From positions 3,410,001 to 3,474,000 of the forward strand of contig NC_064650.1 in the NCBI RefSeq assembly GCF_001723175.1: a stretch of 64,000 bases of DNA, read 5' to 3'. The notes below the pieces were generated by a model, which was not told the DNA's origin, did no database searches, and was given only the letters and a program-made list of their open reading frames with translations. Positions 55,601-64,000 of the stretch are shown one piece after another. The position numbers and the translations under genes were made by a program. The DNA comes from Penicillium oxalicum (Eukaryota > Ascomycota > Eurotiomycetes > Eurotiales > Aspergillaceae). Positions within the stretch are counted from its first letter, which is position 1; each line of letters begins with the position of its first letter.

Positions 55601-58582
55601 TATTTGAGGCGGTTCGCAGCAAGTAAGTGCACTCTCTTAAGTCGTCCGGCGAAATGGCCTGGTCTTGTTTTAAACCAGGAACACCTCGCTCGAAAAGCTC
55701 ATCAAGTTTGGAGACAAGAATGTAGAAGACTCTGAGAGTTATTGTTTAGCAGAGGTAAGCGTACGGAGAAATAGACGGACCCCTTACTTGTGAATGGAGG
55801 GAAGCTCTTGAAGCCACTGTTGCACGTTCTGGGGGATATCGCCCGGTTCTTGGGACAACAAATCCAGCACAATGAAGAGTGGACGTTCAAGCAAGGAACA
55901 TTGGTAGGAGAATGCCGTTCCTCCGACTTCTAGAACTTGCTTAGGAGGCTGGTCATGTCCACCGTGATGACTGTGATTCCACAGAACATAGAACCGTTCA
56001 GCTTGCTTATCTGAAGAGAGGTGCGCGAAGCCATTTGAAGAATCGCGGATCATGAGTGAAGTGATCGAAGCCTCAACCAGATGGTCCACCCATGATATTG
56101 AGTGAAGCAACCACAGACAGCGCACAGCCTCGACGTGGAATTTTGGGCACATTGGGGAAAGATAGGTCCAGATTCTTTCAGTCAGAAGAGGTATGAGGGC
56201 CGACACATCTGAAGAGCTGACGTAGAGTCCTGGACTCTGAGTGAAGAAGAGACTAGTAACCACAGAGGCAATCGTTGTTAGGATTTCAAAAGACGCTGAG
56301 GTCATGCTAGCGGTCGCCCTCGTCAATCTGATCGAAATGGCGTCAATGAATCGTCTGTCCCGAAGAATGCGTGATCTTGGGAGCTTTTGGAGTAGCTTGA
56401 CAAGAATACTTGATTTCTCATTCAAAGCAGCGTCTGGACTTTGACTTTCAAGCGCTTCGATGGACAGCTCGTAGGCCTCCTTGATGATCATTTCGCCAAG
56501 GTGCTTCGGACCGACTGGGAGAGGTGGAAGTTCAAGACTGCTCTTGCTGTTTTCGTAGAATTGGTGGATTTTGGGAAGAATTTCATTTGCTTCAATTTTC
56601 GCATCCATGGAGACAGACTTTTCTGATGCAGTCTTCCTCGAGAAGGCGCGCTCATTGAGTAATGCAATTAGCAGCTTGAGCACTGTATGCGATGATTGAA
56701 AAACAGCATGTCTTGCAACCCTGATCTCTGAGGTGGGCGCTGGTGGGTGTGAGAGTTCACGCATTTTGGCGAGCATTGATACTGTTAGCAAAGGTGCGTG
56801 GATCTGGACCATCTCATCTTCATGGACATTGAAGTTATCGAGAACAAAGCTTGCCAGTTCCAGCTTGTGCAAGGATTGGCCATTGCCGCTGTCGACTTCC
56901 GATACGGTAAAGTCTATCAAACCTAAAAGTTCCGCAAATATGACACTGCTTTCGACACCATCGAAGAAAGCACTGGCACTGCGGAAAACCTCTTCGAAAT
57001 GGGCTTTGGGCGCCTCCTTCTCGTATGACTGAACACTATTCATGATCGGGAAGAACACAGCTGGAACAATTTGACCGCCTATCTCCCAACGATCCATCAA
57101 GGACAGTGCAATTCGAAACGGCTTGGTCCGTTCCGAGGGTATTGTCGGTGCGGTTTCAATCATCTTGAGGAGACCATTGATCAGTGGTTGCAAACCAACT
57201 TGACTGAAGTACTGAGATTGTGACAGCTCGTTCGAGTCGTTATCAGCCGGCCGTGAAGCGTCGGCTGATGACTTGTGCTCATCAGAGTGCCCTTCGTGCG
57301 TTGGCTCTGGCCCTAAAAGCCACGCCCAAAGACGACGGTTCAAGCTCATGTCTCGCCGTGTCACCACACCTACTGCGGCAATGATTAAGAGCTCACGATC
57401 GGGATCGATGATGTGAGATTGCAAGATCGGAGAATTCAAAGGCAAGTGGGTGACTAAGAGGTCAAGAAAATTTCGCTGCACCAGAAGCTGCTCATCTTGC
57501 AGACCCGTTGCAAAACAGCGAATCAGCAAGCCAGGCTCTGGCCGGATAACAGATTCAGCGGCCACTGAAATCTGATCCAAAGCTTCCTTCGCTTCGCTGT
57601 CGCTTCTTGTGCTGTGTCGGCGATCGGTGATGCCTAGTTTTGGGAAGTAGCGATTTAGATATGCAAGCACCCCGAGCCGCCGGCTGCTATTCGTGATCGA
57701 GGCCAGAAAGAGACACTGCCAAAAGTACTGGCCTGATGGACCGTCTTCAACCTCTGATGCTTTCTGGGTTTCAAGTCGTCCCGAAACGTCCCGCAGTTTG
57801 TTGATAATTCTCATCGTAGGCCCGAATTCTTCGCTCGTCTCTTCTTCAAGCCCAGGCAGCAATGCGAGCAAGATTGATTTCAAAGCTGGCCTCAAAGCCC
57901 ATGGTTCAAGATCGAGAATATAACCCTCCACCAGAGATAAGAAAAGCGGACGAACGGTGAGCGATGCGAAAGTTAACGTCGGGGCAAGACCGGGTAGGTA
58001 CAATGGGAGGTCGTGCGAGAGTCCCTCGAGCTAATGCCATTAAATTTGTGTCAATTTACTACCTTGCGCAATTGGGTCCAAAGCTGTAGTACCTTGATCA
58101 ACCCGAATATGTATGTGTAGACTTCTAGCGCCTTTTGATGAACTCCTGACGGCAATGAGGGGTTGAGACATTGAGCGAGTCGCTTTGATACCAGAACTTT
58201 ATGTGGCACTATATTTTGATCCGGTGGGTGATTTTGGAGGGCCTGAATAGCTATTAGAAAGAGACGCTATTCACCGTAGATGCACATCCGCGATTACCTT
58301 CAGCAGACGGCTAAGGAAGGAAATGTAATCGGCCCATTCCTGCAACGCATTGTCGAAGAGCGACAAGGCGCGTTCCACGCTCGAAGCATAGCGGCGGTAG
58401 GTCTTATCTCTTTTCAGAGATCCTAGAGTTCACAGAGAGACATGAGAAACAAGAATTTTGGACATCAATGGGCCCGCGGTGCGAAACAGACCTTCCTTCC
58501 CCTGTAAACGCGTACGTGTTAGGGAGCTTTCGGAGCTTGCGGGGGAGTCCGACCTCGGAAAGGCACTGGGATCAAGGCTCAT
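52693..58582 (-). CDS. dopA: DopA / Dop1 (Dopey family) trafficking and morphogenesis protein
   Basis: Six exons: 58582-58492, 58422-58298, 58242-58093, 58030-55788, 55731-54033, 53961-52693. All phases close to give 1858 residues, a typical length. The Dopey N-terminal domain is clear: [41 protein letters not shown], then [38 protein letters not shown], then [47 protein letters not shown] and [26 protein letters not shown]. The rest is HEAT-like helical repeat. Dop1 acts with Mon2 and Neo1 in endosome-Golgi trafficking; Aspergillus DopA affects development. The stretch [17 protein letters not shown] seen at 54012 is inside the last intron and does not start a separate gene. Confidence 0.94.
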
Positions 58583-58942
58583 GGTGCCAGTGACGCAGGA
58601 TGAAATGACTTCAGGGTCGAGAGAGAGCCCTCTGTCATATTTGGGACATGACGAGTAAAATGAGTAAAACGAGTGGACAGATAAGGCCAGATGCCTGAGA
58701 AGTTTCCGGTGCGGAGAGGCGGCTAAAGTGATGTTTTGTCCGCCTTCGAAGCTCCGCCGTCTCTTAACTTTCCCCTCCGCAATCGACGTCACGGAACGCT
58801 CCGCACCACATTCATCCCATCGGCCGTCCGTTCCTGGAAGCTGGATCTTCCACATTTCGCACTCAAAAATGCTACACAAATGACAGAATTCGTACGACTA
58901 GCGACCAGCGACCGCCGAACCAGGCGCTAATTTGTCGAAGGA
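58583..58942. promoter_or_regulatory. Divergent promoter dopA / mon1
   Basis: 360 bp between the two start codons. It contains CGACGTCA at 58784-58791, one base from the palindromic CRE (bZIP/ATF site), about 150 bp upstream of mon1. Site seen; function inferred. Confidence 0.45.
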
Positions 58943-60999
58943 ATGACTTCGCCGCGTCAAGCCTCTCCAAGCTCAGCCTCGGTCACATCTCCCAACATGA
59001 GCAATGAGGTCTGGCCAGCTTCAGCTCTTTCTGATCCAAACAAAGAACACCGCTGCCCGAGTCCAGATGGGTTTCGGCCCCCTCTACCTCAACGCCCGAC
59101 GACACTGAGTTTGTTGAACGATGAGACAGCCTCGCGCAACGTGGGCCTGCAGGCTGAGGCCACCACGGCGGTCTCCCATGCAGAAATAGAAACACAGGCT
59201 CCCGAGCCGGGGCAATCTCATTTCTCGACGCTGGCGGTGCGAAGCTTATCGGGGGGACTCAAGGCCAAAGCAAGTTTGAGCCACTTGGCGAGCGCAAAGG
59301 GAAGCGAAACCGGCGATTCTGCGAGTATCCGAAGCTCGGTTCAGAACAGCGATGTGGGTGATTTTGAAGCTCTATTTGAGAATTCTGCACCGACGATTCC
59401 TGGCACATCCGCGGATGCGACAAGTCTGCTTCATTATCCTGAATGCCCAGCGGATGACATTGGCGAGGTGGAATTTGTGGACGAATTCGAGCCGGTTGGG
59501 GAAGTGGATGAGAATGCCGCCAACGAGGATTTGCTGCTTCAACGCTGGAAGAGCAAGCAAAAGCATTTTCTGATAATTTCTGCAGCGGGCAAACCGATAT
59601 GGACCCGACACGGAGATGGAGGTCTGATATCAACGTACGTGGGTGTTGTACAGACTATCATATCATTCTATGAAGACTCAAATGATCATCTTCGGAGTTT
59701 CGCAGCGGGTGATACGAAGTTTGTATTTGTCACTCGTGGTCCGCTGTATCTCGTCGCCATCAGTCGCATGATGGAAAGCGATAATCAACTACGTCTCCAA
59801 CTCGAAGCCCTGTATATGCAAATTTTGTCCACTTTGACCCTTCCATCCTTGACTCACTTGTTCTCTGTTCGTCCATCAACCGATTTAAAGAGACCACTGC
59901 AAGGCTCGGAGACGCTACTTTCTTCTTTGGCGGACAGCTTCACTCGAGGATCGCCGTCTACCCTCTTGTCGGCGCTGGAGAGCCTCAAATTACGCAAAGT
60001 CCACCGACAGACAATCAACAACGCCCTCTTGAAGACGAGAACGAAAAATCTTCTATATGGCTTGGTAGTAGCCGGGGGTCGACTCGTGAGTGTTGTGCGG
60101 CCAAAGAAACACTCGCTTCACCCGGGCGATTTGCAGCTCATTTTCAACATGATTTTTGAGGCGGACGGTATCAAAGCGGGAGGAGGGGAAAGCTGGGTTC
60201 CTGTTTGCCTTCCTGGCTTCAACAGCAGTGGATACCTTTACATGTATGTCAGCTTTTTGAAGCTCCGTGACGGTATAGGCGAGCATGAGGATATCTTGAA
60301 AGACGAATCTGTAGCTGTGGTTCTGATAAGCCCAGCCAAAGAGAGCTTCTTTGAGATGCAAGGGATGAGAGATGCGCTCGTTGAGGTAAGGACCAATCTC
60401 CGAGGGAGATTCAGGCGGCTAAGACTGACCACTGCTCGCAACCCACAGCAAATGGAGAAAAATGGGAGCATGCAAGTGATTGCGGCTTCAATTGAAAAAG
60501 GTCGCCCCGCCACTACGGATATCGTGCCGGGGACGGTACTTCACCATTTCATCTATAAATCCCGAGCAAATGTCCAATTTACAATGTCAACTTATTCCCC
60601 AGAATTCACGTCCGACTCGCGCAAACGACGGTAAGTATCTACACCGTTGGGTTGTCAACAAACAAAACAGAGCATGGTTGCAAACACTAAATGTCCGCAG
60701 ACTGATTTCGGTATATAACAACATTCACTCGAGCATTCACGCCAAGAATAGTCACGTCAAAGTACATCACTGTGTGTCAAGATCTGCCAGTTCTTTTGCC
60801 TGGGTTACTCCGATTTTCGAGCTGTACTGTGTAGCCGAACCAAATGCGAATCGAAATGCTTTGATCCAGGGTGCGAGCAAGATAGCACAGTGGGCACAGC
60901 GTGAAGAAGAGAGGCTTTTTATCATCGGAGGTGCAGTAAGTATTTTTTGAATGTCGAGGAGGCTCATTGCATCGGACTAACAGATGCCAGGTCTTCTAA
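58943..60999 (+). CDS. mon1: Vacuolar fusion protein Mon1
   Basis: Subunit of the Mon1-Ccz1 guanine-nucleotide exchange factor for Ypt7/Rab7 in endosome-to-vacuole maturation and autophagy. Exons 58943-60630, 60701-60935 and 60991-60999 give 643 residues. The N-terminal 200 residues are disordered and Ser-rich. The longin-type core begins [49 protein letters not shown] at about 205-253, followed by [56 protein letters not shown] and [23 protein letters not shown]. It ends [17 protein letters not shown]. The last exon is only 9 nt (GTC TTC TAA) after a CTAAC branch site. Confidence 0.96.
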
Positions 61000-61433
61000 A
61001 AAAAAATTTGCCTGTTGCCCTGGATTCGTCATGTCCCCCGGGTAGCTCATCACATGAGGTTTTCGGGTCTCCGTCGGATGCCTGGTTTTTCAACTATTTT
61101 TTTTGCCGCGGGAACCAAAATGATCTGTCATGAGAGACTGTGCTCACTGACCGATTGCTATCACTGTGAATTCCTACAAAGGTGAAGGCACCCACATAGA
61201 GAGGCTGGTCTCTACGTTGTGTTTATGCATTTGGAATATGACCAGTCATCACGCCTGCAGGTCTACTGAATTTTCTTGGAGCGCGTTTCAGGTATCAAGC
61301 AAGTCATCAAATTTGTACTTGTTTCGCCCTAGATTGAAGAAATTTCGGTTGACGCCTGTCACGACCGACAGGCGAAGCTCAAGCTCGCATATCCAGATTG
61401 GGCCCTGCCCTGGGCTCAATAGTTCCATGCCAT
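61000..61433. other. Intergenic between convergent mon1 and proline iminopeptidase
   Basis: About 430 bp. It contains a perfect 8-bp inverted repeat with a 6-nt loop (CGCCTGTC / GACAGGCG) at 61353-61374. No coding feature. Confidence 0.5.
61353..61374. repeat. 8-bp inverted repeat, 6-nt loop
   Basis: CGCCTGTC, ACGACC, GACAGGCG, near the 3' end of the iminopeptidase gene. It may fold in either 3' UTR; no T tract follows. Confidence 0.7.
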
Positions 61434-63389
61434 TCAGTCGACAGTATCATCGCGGAGGTTGAGAAGCTGTCGCATCAATTCTCCTGACTTGCTGCGCAGG
61501 GCATCGTGATACATCACATTGGTCACGAATTGCTTTGTACCCTTGATCTTCGCCGCGGTGTTGGAAGCGAGATCAAAGTGGACGTACATGTCGTTAATAT
61601 ACGTGGCTGCATATACTGGGACGTTGTTCTTGGCCAATTGGTCCTCATCATACAATGCCGGCCAGTCGTCGGTCTTTGCAAGAATTTCGGCCACTTCTTT
61701 GAGTTGGCTGAGCTCAGTGTAAGACTCGAACATGTCTTTGAAGATCTAGACGTGGAGCCAAAAAAACAAAATCAGCAATCAGCAACATGTTTGCCAAGCC
61801 CGATAGAGATCAAGTCTTGCGCCGAGGACTGGGATATTTCTTACCATTTCTCCTGTAAAATAGATCTCAGCTTGAGACCCACTGATGTCAAACTGGGAGA
61901 AATCATTCCGTTGTCGGTCCGCGGCCCATGAGGAGGGTTTGCTTCAAAAATAAGACACTATCAGCCCCATCGGTCCCGGTCATATCCTGACGATGAGTAG
62001 TACTTACCCTTGACAGTAAATTGCCTCGTGCAGAATGGCATAGATGATGTTTTTGTCCATCCCTCCATTGCCATCAATCAATGCCAGAGTGGGCACTGTG
62101 AATTCCCCGAACATCTCAAGATCATTCCACGCCCGAAGGACAATGTCTAAATCGGATCGAATGTTTCAGTCCAATCTTTCCCACTGGTAGCTGACACTCT
62201 TTGAACAAATTCTCTTACCGTGCAGGGAATCAAGACCACCTATCGTGAGTTAGACTATGTCGTTTTATGGGATTGTGGGGTAGTTCTCACTGTGGAAGCC
62301 CAACATGATGCCCAGCTGTTGGAAACGCGCAGGGGTCAACCACCCCGAGGGTAGAGCGACCCGGTTGGCTTCGAGATATTGCATGATTTTTCGAACACGC
62401 TCAGCATCTTCTGGGAACTTGGCGTAATACGCCTCATTTCGTTCCAAGACCTTTTCTGTGTCGATGTAAGTCCATTGAGCTTCTCTATTTCAAAGAAGGC
62501 TATCTTTCTTCCACTGGCTTGATCTTGACTCACGGAAAGTACGTTTGTACACCGGCTCCGGGCTATCAACTAGAGGTGGCAGACCACCGCAGATGAAAGC
62601 TTCCCTCAGACCTTCCGGGCTAACATCGTTCTCGACCGGGAGAGCTCTTTAGTATGACACCCCCACAAAATTGTTGAACTCGACCGATAGAAAGGGACCA
62701 AAGCGTAACTCACAATTTGGACAAGTAGGTTGCCGCACAGAAGCCCCCAAAGCTTTGACCGATGATGCTCCAGACACGTTGATCCTCGGGATACTCCAAT
62801 GTCAACAGGTTTCGAATCGCCTCACAGTCACGTACAATGTTATCGGCGCGGAACTTTTTCAGATACTCCGCTTGCTTAATTGCATCACCCTGGCGAGCCA
62901 GAGTACCCGCGGTCAGGGTGGAACTGAGGCCAGTGCCTCGCTGGTCCAGAAACAGAACCTACTCCAAAAGTCAATCAACGAGGACATCGGATTTGCCAAA
63001 AATCCTTTCGGTTTTTTTTTTCGCTCTTGCGCACCTGGTAGCCCTTGCTCAAGGCTGGCTCGACAAATCCGTAATTCTGCGGGGCACCACATCCAAAGCC
63101 TGGCCCGCCCTGGAGATACACAAGCCATGGCAACTTGGAGTCCTCCTTGGTCGATTCAATGGGCTTGTTCCAGCGCGTGACACTTCGAGCAAACAATCTC
63201 AATGTGCCATCATTGGGCTTGCTATAATCCAAGGGCACATCGAAGAACAGCTCGGCCACACGGAGCTTTCCTGGTGGTGGGTTAGTGGATTACAATTGGC
63301 ATTGGCCCCGTCCCCGGTGGTTGAGTGGTAGTCTTGGTGCGCAAACCTGGAACATTGTGGAATCGCTGCTCAATCAATTTTGCAGCCAT
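61434..63389 (-). CDS. Proline iminopeptidase / prolyl aminopeptidase (alpha/beta hydrolase, S33)
   Basis: Releases N-terminal proline from peptides. Nine exons: 63389-63347, 63270-63035, 62958-62714, 62646-62534, 62482-62291, 62239-62219, 62146-62008, 61941-61845, 61745-61434, giving 465 residues. Key motifs: LPWLVYLQGGPGFGC (oxyanion loop GGPG), VLFLDQRGTGLSS, and the nucleophile elbow GQSFGGFC. C-terminal YINDMYVHFD carries the likely catalytic Asp, and NVMYHDALRSK the His. The length and the C-terminal substrate-capping region fit fungal members. Exon 6 is only 21 nt. The exon 4/5 junction is the weakest splice call (acceptor ATAGAG at 62483). Confidence 0.92.
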
Positions 63390-64000
63390 GGTTTGATCTT
63401 TCGTGACTGGCGGTCTTTCGGAGAGTGTCGTTCCAGGTCCAGCAAGCGTGAGGACCGAAGAGGAGGAACTACAAGTGGATCGACTGCGGAGAAGGGAGCT
63501 AATCGTTTCACTCGTCAGTTCGCAGCTCAGACTCAGGAGTGCAGACGGGTCCAATAGTAAGCGGTTAAGCACCCCGAAAAACTACCCAAGTGATCACTCA
63601 GATCTACAGTATGAAGCCCATTCCCCTTCGGTTGCCAGGGGTCTTGCAGACCTGACCACTGTCACCATTTGTCCTCAGAATCAACACACGAATCCGCACC
63701 CCACACACACGGAGGCGTGACCTGTCAAGCCGGGAATGAGGCTCAGACGTGGTGTTCCATTTGATGGCAAAAGGACGAGGAGCTAACACAACACCACCAT
63801 GCTTAGCCCCGTCAGCGTCTCATAAGAGCAGGTTCATCCGAGGCTTACGTCCCCAGTCAACTTTGGCAAATCCCGACCGGCGTCTGTTTGAACCCCTCCA
63901 AAGTCTATTTAGATGCGCCTGTGTAGGCAACTTTGGACTGGAAAACGAGAAAGACAGCGATGCATGATCAAGTCCTCCAGAGTCTGTGGAAGGTGGCCCA
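63390..64000. other. Upstream region of the iminopeptidase gene to the window edge
   Basis: About 610 bp with no supported coding frame; it probably includes the promoter of the iminopeptidase. Confidence 0.45.

Noticed and set aside
1..64000. Transposon, biosynthetic cluster or integrated element
   Set aside because: No transposase, reverse transcriptase, PKS/NRPS, integrase or long terminal repeats were seen; the genes are ordinary chromosomal housekeeping genes.

Overview
The window comes from a filamentous ascomycete nuclear genome, most likely Eurotiomycetes (Aspergillus/Penicillium type). Genes are monocistronic on both strands. Most are split by 50-170 nt GT-AG introns with CTRAY-like branch sites. 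The families are typical of filamentous fungi: alternative oxidase, KAR9, DopA, GUP1, an MPR1-type acetyltransferase. I saw no transposon, rRNA, convincing tRNA, CRISPR array or biosynthetic cluster. Coding models were built by hand from splice signals; every joined exon set listed here closes in frame.

Layout. 1-164 (-): start of a proline-rich protein cut by the window edge. 3142-5247 (+): 6-phosphogluconate dehydrogenase. 5969-6887 (+): LSM12-like protein. 7983-10958 (-): GTPBP1/2-type GTPase with a spliced upstream ORF. 12261-13850 (-): six-exon C2H2 protein, followed by a 5.6 kb gene-poor stretch. 19437-20036 (+): SmD1. After another gene-poor 3.9 kb: MTQ2 (-) and the Complex II assembly factor SDHAF3/Sdh7 (+), a divergent pair. 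27564-28594 (+): MPR1-family acetyltransferase. 29463-32708 (-): KAR9. 34552-36075 (-): protein with a CH-like C-terminus. 37244-38475 (-): alternative oxidase. 39892-40674 (-): acylphosphatase. 41174-42979 (-): sulfite-oxidase-family Mo protein. 45782-47188 (+): membrane-anchored histidine-phosphatase-like protein. 47590-49728 (+): GUP1. 50010-50984 (-): Vps71/Swc6. 51547-52163 (-): small mitochondrial-type membrane protein. 52693-58582 (-): DopA. 58943-60999 (+): Mon1. 61434-63389 (-): proline iminopeptidase.

How the genes relate. Most are unrelated housekeeping functions: pentose phosphate pathway, splicing, translation termination, respiration, chromatin, membrane trafficking, peptide turnover. 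The one suggestive pair is dopA/mon1, two endomembrane trafficking genes sharing a 360 bp divergent promoter.

I did not find a clear undescribed multi-gene system. The most interesting single observations are a histidine acid phosphatase homologue that keeps RHG but has Ala-Tyr at the expected HD position; a probable divergent calponin-homology domain in an unannotated fungal protein; an intron that decides between an upstream ORF and an N-terminal extension in the GTPase gene; in-frame alternative acceptors 51 nt apart in gndA and in acylphosphatase; tandem phased CCAAT boxes upstream of gndA; and a perfect 12-bp hairpin inside the KAR9 coding sequence.
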